This document shows positions 1 to 9,078 of a stretch of DNA of 64,000 nucleotides, piece after piece. Where the stretch lies: assembly GCF_042643245.1 (NCBI RefSeq), contig NZ_JBHRSK010000005.1, forward strand, positions 1-64,000, in the 5' to 3' direction. The number at the start of each line of letters is the position of its first letter. Positions within the stretch are counted from its first letter, which is position 1. Source of the DNA: Acidimangrovimonas pyrenivorans (GTDB taxonomy: Bacteria > Pseudomonadota > Alphaproteobacteria > Rhodobacterales > Rhodobacteraceae). The notes under the pieces are model-generated. The model made no database searches. It was not told the DNA's origin and saw only the letters and a program-made list of their open reading frames with translations. The position numbers and the translations under genes are program-made.

Positions 1-2
1 CG

Positions 3-3000
3 GTGCAGACCACGGCGAGCGGGGCGGTCCAGGAGGACGATAGCCTGAGCGCGGCGGGTCAGGTCGCGGCGAGTGACGTCGATCAGGGCGACAGCCTGAG
101 CTACACGGTCCACGGCGGCGGCGCCGGCAGCTACGGCACGCTCAGCGTCGATGGCCAGGGCGCCTGGAGCTACGTGCTGAACAACGACGCGGCGAATGTG
201 CAGGCGCTGGATAGCGGCGACAGCGTCACCGACAGCTTCACCATCGACGTGTCGGACGGCAATGGCGGCCTTACCACGAGCGCGGTGACCGTGACGGTGA
301 ACGGCACCGACGACAACCTGGCGCCGGTGGCCAGTGACGACAGCTTCGCTGCGCGGATCTATGCCACGCCCACCAGCTATGACGAAGTCGAGACGAATGA
401 CACACTGGCGAAGGCAATGTCGCTCGACGGGCTGTTCGAGCTCAGCCCGGACAACTCCGTCAACGATTCGGATATCAACCCGCATGTGACGGTCAACGGC
501 ACGCTGTCGAGCAATTCCGACAATGATTTCTATGCCTTCACGGTGGCCGAGGATGGCACGCAGGTCGTGCTCGATATCGATGGCGGCGGGCATTACAGCT
601 ACAAGCAGGGCAATTTCACGCTGCATGGCGCGGATGTGGAATTGCTGCTCGAGAACGCGAAGGGGCAGCTTGTCGGCGTTAGCTATGACGCGGGGAAGGG
701 GCATTCCGACTCCGGGTCGACGGCGGGCACGTCGGGCTATTTCAACCCGGATTATAGCCACTACACGAATTACACGATCGACCCCTATCTCGTGGCGACG
801 CTCAACAAGGGCACCTATTACGTCAGGATCGACGGGCAGGTCGGGACCAACAACGCCTATACCCTGCACATCTCGCAATCCGACGTCTCGACCGCTTTCG
901 ATCATTACGTCGACGAGGATCACGCCACCGTCTTCGCGGCCAGCGAGCTCTTGTCGAACGACAGCGACCCGGATGGCGGCACCCTGTCGATCCAGTCGCT
1001 GCAGACCAGCGACAGCTCGGCCGCCTCGACCACCAGCATCACCTCGGCCGAGGGCGCCATCGTGACACTCAATGCCGACGGCAGTCTGGTCTATGATCCC
1101 ACGGCCTCTGCCGGCCTGAACGCGCTGGCGGCGGGGCAGGTCGGGAGCGACAGCTTCTGGTACACGGTCTCCGACGGTCAGGGCGGTACGAGCTCGGCCG
1201 AGGTGACGCTCAGCGTGTGGGGGATCAACGATGCCGCGACCATTACCGGCACCAGCGCCGCGGCGGTGACCGAGGATGTGGGCGTCGTCGCGGGCGCGCT
1301 GACGACGAGCGGCTCGCTGATGGTTTCCGACCCGGACGCGGGCGAGGCGCAGTTCCAGGCGCAGGCGGGCGTCGGTGGCGACAACGGCTATGGTAGGTTC
1401 ACCCTGACGGAGGACGGCAGCTGGAGCTACGTAGCGGACAATTCCCAGACCGCGATCCAGGAACTGCTCACCGGCCAGCAATTGACCGACAGCTTCACCG
1501 CGACCTCCGTCGATGGCAGCGCGACACAGGTCGTGACCGTCACGATCAACGGAACGGACGACACCGCGGTGATCGGCGGCACTGCGAGTGGCGCGGTGAC
1601 GGAGGATAGCGCGGTCACGGCCGAGGGCATGATCGAAACCGGCGGCACATTGGTGATCTCCGATGCCGACACCGGGCAGGCGCAGTTCCAGGCCCAGACC
1701 GATGTCGCGGGCAATTATGGAAGCTTCTCGCTCACGCCGGATGGCAACTGGACCTACAGCGCCGACAATGCGCTGGCGGCGATCCAGGCGCTGACCACGG
1801 GCCAGCATCTGAGCGAGAGCTTTGCCGCGCTCTCCTACGACGGCTCGGCCAGCCAGATGGTCGTCGTGACCATCGAGGGAACCGACGATGCCGCCCAGAT
1901 CGGCGGCACGGCGACGGGGGCGGTGACCGAGGACAGCGCGGTGACCAAGGGCGATCTGACCGCCAGCGGCGTGCTGACGATCACCGATCCGGATGCCGGG
2001 CAGGCGTCGTTCCAGGCCCAGCCGGATGTGGCGGGGGATCATGGCTACGGCAGTTTCAGCCTCGGCGCCAACGGCCAATGGAGCTATGCCGCCGACAATT
2101 CCCAAGCCGCGATCCAGACACTGGCCGAGGGCGAGCAGGCGACCGACAGCTTCACCGCGGTTTCGGCGGACGGTTCGGCCACGCAGCAGGTCACCGTCAC
2201 CCTGACCGGCGCGAACGACGCGCCGGTGGCCGAGGCGGATTACCTCGGGGTGCGGCATCTGGAGACGCCGACGATCTACCGCGAAGGCGACCTGACCAGC
2301 AGCGGCAATCAATCGCGTGCCACGGCGGTCTCGCTCGACGGCTTTTTCAAGCTCAGCCACGACGACGAGGTGACGAATTCGGACAGCGACGCGCATGTCT
2401 CGGTCAAGGGCTCTCTTCCGAACAACCACACCGATGATTTCTACGCGTTCACCGTGACCCGTGACGGCACCCAGGTCGTGCTCGATATCGACCATGGCGG
2501 CTATTACGACAACAAGCTCAACGGCATGGACACGGAACTTGCCCTGATGGCCTCGGACGGCACGGTGATCGCCAAGAACGATGACGAGAAGACCGGCGAT
2601 CCGGGGTCGATCACCACCAACTACGGCAAGTACGATCCCTACATCACGCATACGCTCGCGGCGGGCACCTATTACGTCCGGGTCGATGCGACGACGATCG
2701 GCAACAACAAGAACTACCAGCTCAATGTCTCGACCTCGGACGTGGCGGCGGCGGCGACCTCTCAGGTGGATGCCGACGCGTCGCTGGTGCTGTCGGCGCA
2801 CGAGCTGACCGCGAACGACAGCGATATCGACAGCGATGCGTTGACGCTGGCCGCGGTGACGGGCAGCACGCTGTCGGGCGGCCACGAGACCTGGCTCAGC
2901 GCTGCCGGGGCGACATTGACGCTCGACACCGCCACCGACACGCTGACCTACGACCCCTCCGGGGTCGCGGCCCACGTGGCGCTGGCGGAGGGTCAGGTGG

Positions 3001-4847
3001 CGATCGACAGCTTCAGCTACGCGATCTCGGACGGCCATGGCGGCACCGCGACGGCCATGGCCCAGATCGCGGTGGGCGGCGTCAACGACGCGCCGACGCT
3101 GGACGCGGGCACGCTGAGCGACGGGGCCGACAACACCACGGCGACGCTCGATGTGTCGACGCTGGGCCATGACGTCGACAGCGATGACAGCGGGACCACG
3201 CTGAGCTATGCGCTGGTCGGCGATCCGACGAACGGTGGCAGCGCGACGATCTCGGGCAGCACGCTGAGCTTCGACCCGGGCAGCGATTTCCTGCATCTCG
3301 CCGAGGGCGAGACGGCGCAGACGGTCTTCACCCTGCAAGCGACCGACGCCCATGGCGCGACCGTGACCAGCACGCTGACCGTCACCGTCGACGGCGCGAA
3401 CCAGGGGCCGGTCTTCGCCCCCGACGCGGCCGTTGCGGCGGAGGCGGCGACCGACACCGCGCTGGCCGAGACGCGGCTGACCGGTGCGGCGGTCGGCGAG
3501 TTCGACGGCATCGTGCAGAACGTTGTCGCGACGCAGACGCTGGCGGAGGGGGGGGCTATCCACCTCTCGCTGCCCTCCGACGTCTCGACGGTCTTTGCCG
3601 ATCCCGAGGGCGATGCGTTGCAAGGTTACGAGCTGCTGCACAGCTACAAGCTGAACGCCAGCGGGGGGCTGGTGGATCTTGATACGAATACCTCGCTGAC
3701 CCACCCCGATTTCAGTCTCGACAGCAGCGGCACCATCACCGCCACGACCGACGGAACCCAGCAGGGCTATTACCTGCTCGAATTCGGCACCAGCGACAGC
3801 CATGGCGCGGCCAGCAGCGACAGCGTTTACGCCTTCCTCAACGTCCAGAACGTCGTCGACAACGTCAACAGCAACGGCTTCGCCGGCACCCTCTATGACG
3901 ACATCGTCAGCGGGGGCCGAGGCGGGGATGTCATCCACGGCGGCAACGGCTACGACACGCTCATCGGCAATGCCGGCAACGACGTGATCCATGGCGACGC
4001 CGGCAACGACCTGCTTGCCGGCGGTGACGATGGCGACGCGCTCTACGGCGATGCGGGCGCCGACACGCTCAACGGCGACAAGGGCGCCGACACGCTGCAT
4101 GGCGGCGACGGCAACGACGTGCTGGACGGCGGCAAGGGCAGCAACATGCTGAACGGCGACGCAGGCGACGACATCTTCCATACCGGCGCCGGGACCGACA
4201 CGATCAACGGCGGTGACGGGACCGATGTGCTCGACATGAGCTCAAGCGTCACGAACTGGAACATCGCCCTGTCGACCGGCAGCACGGCGAATGGCGACTA
4301 CGTCGCCGGGCAGGTGCGCTTCGGCGGCGACCGCTATGCCACGCTCGACTCGATCGAGAACGTCACCGGCGGGTCGGGGGCCGAGCACATCACCGGCAAC
4401 GAGGCCGACAACGTGATCGCGGGCAATGCCGGCAACGATGTCATCGACGGCGGTGCCGGCAAGGACATCCTGTCGGATGGTGCGGGCAACGACACGGTGA
4501 TCGGCGGCGACGGCAACGACATCCTCTATGCCACCGAGGGCACGAACCAGCTGACCGGCGGCAGCACCAGCGCCGGGGGACTGATCGGCGAGGCGGATCT
4601 CTTCGTCTTCGGCAGCGGCCAGACGCAAAGCGTGGTCACCGATTTCGACGTCGGCGCCGACCATCTCTATCTGCTCGACCATCTCGACGTGACCGGCGTG
4701 CAGGACTGGGGCTCGCCCCCGCCCGGGGGCACGCTCGCAGGAACCTATATCAACCTGAGCAACGACGAGACCATCATTCTGGAGGACGTGCATCTGGGCA
4801 GCGGCGCCGACTGGCACAGCCTGTTCAGCGATGATCTGGCCATTTGA
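3..4847 (+). CDS. Giant RTX/VCBS-repeat secreted adhesin, 5' end outside window
   Basis: Only the C-terminal 1614 residues are present. The reading frame is open at the window edge and begins inside a VCBS repeat, so the true start lies upstream. Domains in order: VCBS repeat (about 5-104), pre-peptidase C-terminal-like (PPC) domain (131-290), cadherin-like segment (302-405), three more VCBS repeats (412-735, each marked by GAVTEDSAV-like words), a second PPC domain (767-910), further cadherin-like segments (920-1130), and two blocks of glycine-rich calcium-binding nonapeptides of the GGxGxDxLx type (about 1299-1416 and 1457-1520). The acidic C-terminus ending near DHLYLLDHLDV is typical of type I secretion substrates. 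The likely role is surface attachment or biofilm formation. The PPC plus cadherin unit occurs twice, which points to internal duplication. No secretion genes are visible here. Confidence 0.85.
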   Translation: MQTTASGAVQEDDSLSAAGQVAASDVDQGDSLSYTVHGGGAGSYGTLSVDGQGAWSYVLNNDAANVQALDSGDSVTDSFTIDVSDGNGGLTTSAVTVTVNGTDDNLAPVASDDSFAARIYATPTSYDEVETNDTLAKAMSLDGLFELSPDNSVNDSDINPHVTVNGTLSSNSDNDFYAFTVAEDGTQVVLDIDGGGHYSYKQGNFTLHGADVELLLENAKGQLVGVSYDAGKGHSDSGSTAGTSGYFNPDYSHYTNYTIDPYLVATLNKGTYYVRIDGQVGTNNAYTLHISQSDVSTAFDHYVDEDHATVFAASELLSNDSDPDGGTLSIQSLQTSDSSAASTTSITSAEGAIVTLNADGSLVYDPTASAGLNALAAGQVGSDSFWYTVSDGQGGTSSAEVTLSVWGINDAATITGTSAAAVTEDVGVVAGALTTSGSLMVSDPDAGEAQFQAQAGVGGDNGYGRFTLTEDGSWSYVADNSQTAIQELLTGQQLTDSFTATSVDGSATQVVTVTINGTDDTAVIGGTASGAVTEDSAVTAEGMIETGGTLVISDADTGQAQFQAQTDVAGNYGSFSLTPDGNWTYSADNALAAIQALTTGQHLSESFAALSYDGSASQMVVVTIEGTDDAAQIGGTATGAVTEDSAVTKGDLTASGVLTITDPDAGQASFQAQPDVAGDHGYGSFSLGANGQWSYAADNSQAAIQTLAEGEQATDSFTAVSADGSATQQVTVTLTGANDAPVAEADYLGVRHLETPTIYREGDLTSSGNQSRATAVSLDGFFKLSHDDEVTNSDSDAHVSVKGSLPNNHTDDFYAFTVTRDGTQVVLDIDHGGYYDNKLNGMDTELALMASDGTVIAKNDDEKTGDPGSITTNYGKYDPYITHTLAAGTYYVRVDATTIGNNKNYQLNVSTSDVAAAATSQVDADASLVLSAHELTANDSDIDSDALTLAAVTGSTLSGGHETWLSAAGATLTLDTATDTLTYDPSGVAAHVALAEGQVAIDSFSYAISDGHGGTATAMAQIAVGGVNDAPTLDAGTLSDGADNTTATLDVSTLGHDVDSDDSGTTLSYALVGDPTNGGSATISGSTLSFDPGSDFLHLAEGETAQTVFTLQATDAHGATVTSTLTVTVDGANQGPVFAPDAAVAAEAATDTALAETRLTGAAVGEFDGIVQNVVATQTLAEGGAIHLSLPSDVSTVFADPEGDALQGYELLHSYKLNASGGLVDLDTNTSLTHPDFSLDSSGTITATTDGTQQGYYLLEFGTSDSHGAASSDSVYAFLNVQNVVDNVNSNGFAGTLYDDIVSGGRGGDVIHGGNGYDTLIGNAGNDVIHGDAGNDLLAGGDDGDALYGDAGADTLNGDKGADTLHGGDGNDVLDGGKGSNMLNGDAGDDIFHTGAGTDTINGGDGTDVLDMSSSVTNWNIALSTGSTANGDYVAGQVRFGGDRYATLDSIENVTGGSGAEHITGNEADNVIAGNAGNDVIDGGAGKDILSDGAGNDTVIGGDGNDILYATEGTNQLTGGSTSAGGLIGEADLFVFGSGQTQSVVTDFDVGADHLYLLDHLDVTGVQDWGSPPPGGTLAGTYINLSNDETIILEDVHLGSGADWHSLFSDDLAI

Positions 4848-4945
4848 GCCCGACACAGGAGGCGCATTGCTGAAAGCCCCGGACCGTGGAACAGTGTGAG
4901 GCGCAGCCCCCGGCACCGTCGGCCGGGACAGCGCATGGGCATGGG

Positions 4946-5614
4946 ATGACCGATCGCATCTACAACATACTTCTGCTCGAGGATCTGCGCGCCGTGGCCA
5001 AGCGGCTGAGCGGCATCCTGGAGCGTTGGCCGGGGGGCAGGCTGCTGCCCGTCTGCACGACCGTGGCCGAGGCGCTCGCGGCGATCGAAAGCCAGCCCGT
5101 CGACATCCTGATCGCCGACCTGCAACTGCCCGACGGGCTCGGGATCGAGGCGATCCGTGCGCTCAAGGCCAAGAGGCCCGAGGCCCATGCGATCGTCATG
5201 TCGGTGCTCAACGGCGGGCCGGTGGTGCTCGACGCGATCCGCGCCGGGGCGACCGGCTATGTCGTCAAGGACGACGAGTCGATCGGCGTCCTCTCGGCGG
5301 TCGAGATGGTGCTCGAGGGCAAGTCGCCGATGTCGGCGACGATCGCGCGGCTGATCGTCGAGAGCATGCAGGGCGCTGCGAACGATCAGGCGGCGCAAGA
5401 CCCGGAGGAGGCCGAGATTTCCCTGACCCCGCGCGAACGCGACGTGCTGACGATGATCTCGCGCGGGTTCTCCTACCGCGAAGTGGCCGAGATGCTGGGG
5501 ATTTCGGCGCAGACGGTGCCGGTGCATGCGCGCAACATCTACCGCAAGCTCGAAACCACCAGCAAGACCGAGGCGGTCTTCGTCGCCCATAGCCGGGGCC
5601 TGATCGACCTATGA
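4946..5614 (+). CDS. NarL/LuxR-family response regulator
   Basis: This is a 222-residue DNA-binding response regulator. The receiver domain occupies roughly residues 1-125, with the acidic pair after ILLLED, a phospho-acceptor Asp at about 58 in DILIADLQLPDG, and a conserved Lys in VVKDDES. A LuxR-type helix-turn-helix follows at about 160-222 (LTPRERDVLTM...NIYRKL). The ATG at 4946 is chosen because the receiver fold begins directly after it. A GTG at 4886 would add 20 low-complexity residues, and neither start has a convincing ribosome binding site. The stop overlaps the start of the histidine kinase gene by four bases, so the two form a two-component system. In the recognition region a Pro replaces the usual Lys or Arg (TVPVH). 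Targets are unknown, but the adjacent adhesin gene is an obvious candidate. Confidence 0.85.
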   Translation: MTDRIYNILLLEDLRAVAKRLSGILERWPGGRLLPVCTTVAEALAAIESQPVDILIADLQLPDGLGIEAIRALKAKRPEAHAIVMSVLNGGPVVLDAIRAGATGYVVKDDESIGVLSAVEMVLEGKSPMSATIARLIVESMQGAANDQAAQDPEEAEISLTPRERDVLTMISRGFSYREVAEMLGISAQTVPVHARNIYRKLETTSKTEAVFVAHSRGLIDL

Positions 5615-7440
5615 GCCCGCTGGCCCAAAGGCGCCTGGTCAAGGGCGTGCTGTGGGTCGGGCTGCTGGTGGTGCTGACCTACTTGCTGAGCCGGCCGGTC
5701 GAGGAATATCTGATGGCGCGCCATACCGGCGTGACGATCTCGCGCGCGGTGATGGTGCGCGAGGACGGCAGCCGCCAGCCGCTGACCCTGCCGGTGCAGT
5801 GGCGCTCGTCCTACCGGGAACTCGTCACCCGGGTCTTCGAGCTGGAGCTGACGCTCGACAAGGTGCCGGTGGAGGGGGTCTATCTCTATCTGCCCTTCTT
5901 CGAGCCGCGGCTGCGGGTCTGGGTGCGCGACACCCAGCTTTACGACAGCCGGATCCAGGGCATGTGGAGCCCGCTCGACCGTTCGACCTCGCTCGTGCAT
6001 CTGCCGCGTAACGTGCTGCAGCAGGGGGCCAACACGGTCCGGCTGGCGGTCGAGACCGGGCCCGCGCCATTGGGATCGCTGTCGCAGGTGGTCGCCGGCT
6101 CCCTGTCCGAGCTGCGCTCGGTCTATCTGCTGCGCTCGTTCTTTAGCCACACGATCAAGCCGATCATCTTCGGCATGCAGCTCTTCCTGGCTCTGGCGGG
6201 GCTGCTGCTCTTCGCGCTGCGGCCCAAGGATGTCGTCTTCGGCTGGCTCGGGCTTCTGATGGCGACAGCCAGCGTGCCCGCGCTGGCGGCGATGGAGACC
6301 GGCCTGCCGCGGGTCGCGGCGGCCTCGCATTCGATCTACCTGCTGATCCCGGCCGCGGGGCTGAGCCTGATCGGCTTCTCGCTGTCGCTGACCGGGTTGC
6401 GCGCCTCGCGCCATGTCCTCGCCCTGACAATCGCCATCCCCCTTGCCCTGTTCGTGCTGACCGCTGTCTTCAGTCTCTCCGGCCCGGCACTCGGCTTCCT
6501 CTTTTCCTTCCCGTTCTTCCTCGGCTGCACCACCTTGTCGATCGGCGTGCTAACGAGCGTGTCATTGCGTGAGCCCCGGCTCGAGGTCATTCTGTTCCTA
6601 TTCAGCCTGGTGCTGCTGGCGGTCGGCACTGCGCATGATTTCGCGATCCGCCTGGGCTGGATTGCGGACGGGATGTTTCTGTCGGTCTTCAGCCGCTTCT
6701 TCTCGGTCACGGCGATTGTCATCTTCATCGTGCGTCGGCTGGCCGACCAGGCGGATTCGCTCGACCAGGCCGCAGAGGTTCTGCGCCAGAAGCTCTGGGA
6801 AAAGGAGGCCCAGCTTGCCACCTATTTCCAGCAACAGAAGAAGCTCGACGAGGCGCGGGTGCTCGCCGAGGAGCGTTCGCGCATTACCGCCGATCTGCAT
6901 GACGGTGTCGCCGGGCATCTGACGACGATCGTGGCGCTCTCGGACCAGCCCGAGGACGTCAGCCGCGAGATCAAGCAAAGCGCCCGCAACGCGCTGATCG
7001 ACCTGCGCATGGTGATCGACACGATGGCGGTGCGTGAGGGCAGCCTGCGCTATTACCTCAGCCTGTTTCGCAACCGCTGCCTCGAGCCGCTCGAGAACCT
7101 CGGTATCAACGTGATCTGGTCGATGGCGCGGCTGCCCGAGATCGCCAACCTGTCGCAGGAGCGCGCGCTGAACATCATGCGGGTGCTGCAGGAGGCGGTG
7201 AACAACGCCCTGCGCCATGGCAATCCCGACACGATCGTTATCTCGGGCATGTCGGAGGGGCGCGATCAGATTCGGCTGACGGTGACCAACAATCGCGGCG
7301 TACCGAGGCCCGCAACCGAGAGCGGTGGCATGGGGCTGATCAACATGCGCAAGCGGGCGCGGGCGCTCGGGGGCAGCCTGGATTTCACCCTGACCGGGGC
7401 CGAGGCCTCGCTGGTGCTGATCTTCCCGGTGTCGCCGTGA
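5611..7440 (+). CDS. Membrane sensor histidine kinase (HisKA_3 type)
   Basis: This 609-residue kinase pairs with the preceding NarL-type regulator, whose stop codon overlaps its ATG. Residues about 9-28 form one membrane segment. A periplasmic beta-rich region of about 150 residues follows, then a multi-span membrane region (about 180-375) resembling the 7TM sensor (DISM) architecture. A short coiled coil leads into the dimerisation and phosphotransfer helix, with the phospho-acceptor His at about 430 in ADLHDGVAGHL. The ATPase domain carries the N-box LQEAVNNALRHG and a G-box around GGMGLINMRKRA. The ligand is unknown; DISM sensors often sense small molecules or carbohydrates outside the cell. 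Confidence 0.85.
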   Translation: MSPLAQRRLVKGVLWVGLLVVLTYLLSRPVEEYLMARHTGVTISRAVMVREDGSRQPLTLPVQWRSSYRELVTRVFELELTLDKVPVEGVYLYLPFFEPRLRVWVRDTQLYDSRIQGMWSPLDRSTSLVHLPRNVLQQGANTVRLAVETGPAPLGSLSQVVAGSLSELRSVYLLRSFFSHTIKPIIFGMQLFLALAGLLLFALRPKDVVFGWLGLLMATASVPALAAMETGLPRVAAASHSIYLLIPAAGLSLIGFSLSLTGLRASRHVLALTIAIPLALFVLTAVFSLSGPALGFLFSFPFFLGCTTLSIGVLTSVSLREPRLEVILFLFSLVLLAVGTAHDFAIRLGWIADGMFLSVFSRFFSVTAIVIFIVRRLADQADSLDQAAEVLRQKLWEKEAQLATYFQQQKKLDEARVLAEERSRITADLHDGVAGHLTTIVALSDQPEDVSREIKQSARNALIDLRMVIDTMAVREGSLRYYLSLFRNRCLEPLENLGINVIWSMARLPEIANLSQERALNIMRVLQEAVNNALRHGNPDTIVISGMSEGRDQIRLTVTNNRGVPRPATESGGMGLINMRKRARALGGSLDFTLTGAEASLVLIFPVSP

Positions 7441-8039
7441 ACGCCGGACCGATTGAGCCTAACGGAGGCGCGACCTTTCCACATAGGGTGACCAGTTATG
7501 CGTGGGTTCTGCCCTTGTTGGCCGTATCGAGCGTCCGATTTCGGGCACGGTGCCGACGAGCTTGCCCAGTTGCGGGGGGTGTCGATGCAAAGCCGCCAGG
7601 CGGCTGACGTCGTTTTGCAGGCCCTGCGCATGGCCGCCCAGCAGGTAGCAACCATTTGCAAAGAAGTCCTTCTGCCCGAGTTTCAGAATCTGATCGCGTT
7701 TGTCGACTACGAGGAACATGTGGACATCCTTGATGCAGCTAATGATCCCGATGCCGCGGAACTCGCTGAATTCCTTCGAGAACGCATTCGCCGTGTTGTC
7801 GGGTAGGGCGAAGCAACAAGGCCCGCGTCAGCTCCGAAATAGCCGGAAGTCAAGTCCAGCGCCGGAAGCGCCACCCGAAAACCGTATCGCGCCAAATGCC
7901 AAACAGAGACTCGGGCCGTTTTGGGCGGCTATTTCGCCTGTGATTTCAAGTTTCCAGGAGGCATCGCGCCCTGCATATTGCGGAAATCGCGCCACAATGC
8001 GCGAGGCGTAAAATCTTTTAATATCAATGATTTACGTGA
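7441..8039. other. Gene-poor, lower-GC intergenic region beside tRNA-Ser
   Basis: About 600 bases lie between the kinase gene and tRNA-Ser with no confident gene. Base composition is clearly less GC-rich than the neighbours, and AT-rich words such as AAAATCTTTTAATATC occur at 8011-8026. One coding-like fragment on the minus strand is listed separately. I found no copy of the tRNA 3' end that would prove an att site. The patch looks like the remains of an element once inserted at the tRNA, but this is inference from position and composition only. Confidence 0.4.
7459..7827 (-). pseudogene. Coding-like remnant, unknown function
   Basis: The minus strand is open from a stop at 7830-7828 down to the stop at 7459. 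Third codon positions are GC-rich and the translation looks natural (for example FRGIGIISCIKDVHMFLVVD followed by KRDQILKLGQKDFF). The only ATG is at 7719 and falls in the middle of this plausible protein segment, so a normal N-terminus is missing. I therefore read it as a truncated gene. I do not recognise the family. A competing plus-strand frame (7498-7806, 102 codons, with AGGGTGA six bases before its ATG) overlaps it and cannot be fully excluded. Confidence 0.3.
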
Positions 8040-8129
8040 TGGCGGAGAGAGCGGGATTCGAACCCGCGAGACGGTTTCCCGCCTACACACTTTCCAGGCG
8101 TGCGCCTTCGACCACTCGGCCACCTCTCC
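8040..8129 (-). tRNA. tRNA-Ser (anticodon GGA)
   Basis: Read on the minus strand, this folds as a 90-base class II tRNA with a long variable arm. The acceptor stem GGAGAGG pairs with TCTCTCC, the anticodon loop is CTGGAAA (anticodon GGA, serine), the T-loop region is GGGTTCGAATCCC, the discriminator is G, and CCA is encoded at 8042-8040. A good promoter lies directly upstream. Confidence 0.96.
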
Positions 8130-8139
8130 GTGCCCGCCC

Positions 8140-8167
8140 CTTATAGCGGGCCGCCCGCAGCGTTCAA
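8140..8167 (-). promoter_or_regulatory. Sigma-70-type promoter of tRNA-Ser
   Basis: On the minus strand TTGAAC (8167-8162) is followed after 16 bases by TATAAG (8145-8140). Transcription would start within a few bases of the mature tRNA 5' end at 8129. The G/C-rich stretch just after the -10 box resembles the discriminator of stringently controlled stable-RNA promoters. Confidence 0.65.
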
Positions 8168-8355
8168 GGGGGGACGTCGCGCGGGGATCTGCCTGCGTGC
8201 CGGGACCGGCTGCATCGTCTCTTGCCGTCCGCCCCACCGGTCCCGCGGCAGGGGGAAGCCGCCCGGACTTGCGGCGCGCCGACGCCGGTCGTGGAGCCGT
8301 CGCAACTGCCGGCGCCGGGTCTGCCTGGACACCGGCGGGGCGACGCGGCGACGCC

Positions 8356-9078
8356 TCAATCGGCCAGCAGGATGCTGACGCGGCGGTTCTGGCGGCCCTT
8401 CTTCTCGACCTTGCCGAAGCGGATCGCGCCGATCTCGCCGGTGCGGGCGACATGGGTGCCGCCGCAGGGCTGCAGGTCGACCTGATCCGCCCCCTGCCCG
8501 ATCCGCACCAGCCGGACCCGGCCCTGGCCCATCGGCGGCTTGACCGACATCGTCTTGACCATGCCCGGATTGGCCTCGAGTTCGGCATCGGTGATCCAGT
8601 CCTCGGTCACCGGCAGGTCGCGGTCGATCAGGGCGTTGAGCTCGGCCTCGAGCGCGGCGGGATCGGCCGGCGGCTCGGGCATGTCGAAATCCAGCCGCCC
8701 CTTCTCGGCGCCGATCTGGCCGCCGGTGACCGGCAGCGGGATCACGACCGAGAGCAGGTGCAGCGCGGTGTGGACCCGCATGTGGCGGTGGCGCCGCTCC
8801 CAGTCCAGCGCCAGGCTGACCTTGGTGCCGACCGGCGGCAGGGCGGCGGGCTCGGCCGGGACCAGGACGATCGCGCCGGCCTCGCCCTTGACCGCGGTGG
8901 CGATGGCGAGCCGGTTGCCGTCCCAGCTCACCGCGCCGCTGTCGCCGGGCTGGCCGCCGCCGGTGGGATAGAAGATCGAGCGGTCGACCACGATGCCGCC
9001 CTCGGGCGTGTGGGCCAGCACGGTGGCCTCGGCCTCGGCAAGGTAGGGATCGGTGCGGAACAGCGGCTCTGTGGTCAT
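8356..9078 (-). CDS. AlaX-type alanyl-tRNA editing protein
   Basis: This 240-residue protein resembles the free-standing editing domain of alanyl-tRNA synthetase, which hydrolyses Ser or Gly wrongly attached to tRNA-Ala. The zinc-binding residues are visible: HxxxH at 103-107 (HTALH) and CxxxH at 205-209 (CGGTH). The glycine-rich motif PTGGGQPGDSG is at about 38-48. The length fits the medium AlaX class (AlaX-M). Its ATG overlaps the stop of the upstream mechanosensitive channel gene by four bases, so it is the last gene of a cysK-channel-alaX operon. Confidence 0.88.
   Translation of the reverse strand: MTTEPLFRTDPYLAEAEATVLAHTPEGGIVVDRSIFYPTGGGQPGDSGAVSWDGNRLAIATAVKGEAGAIVLVPAEPAALPPVGTKVSLALDWERRHRHMRVHTALHLLSVVIPLPVTGGQIGAEKGRLDFDMPEPPADPAALEAELNALIDRDLPVTEDWITDAELEANPGMVKTMSVKPPMGQGRVRLVRIGQGADQVDLQPCGGTHVARTGEIGAIRFGKVEKKGRQNRRVSILLAD

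Noticed and set aside
7498..7806. Plus-strand frame of 102 codons after the histidine kinase gene
   Set aside because: It has an SD-like AGGGTGA before its ATG, but third-position GC is lower than in the overlapping minus-strand frame and no family is recognisable. It is mentioned only as an alternative.
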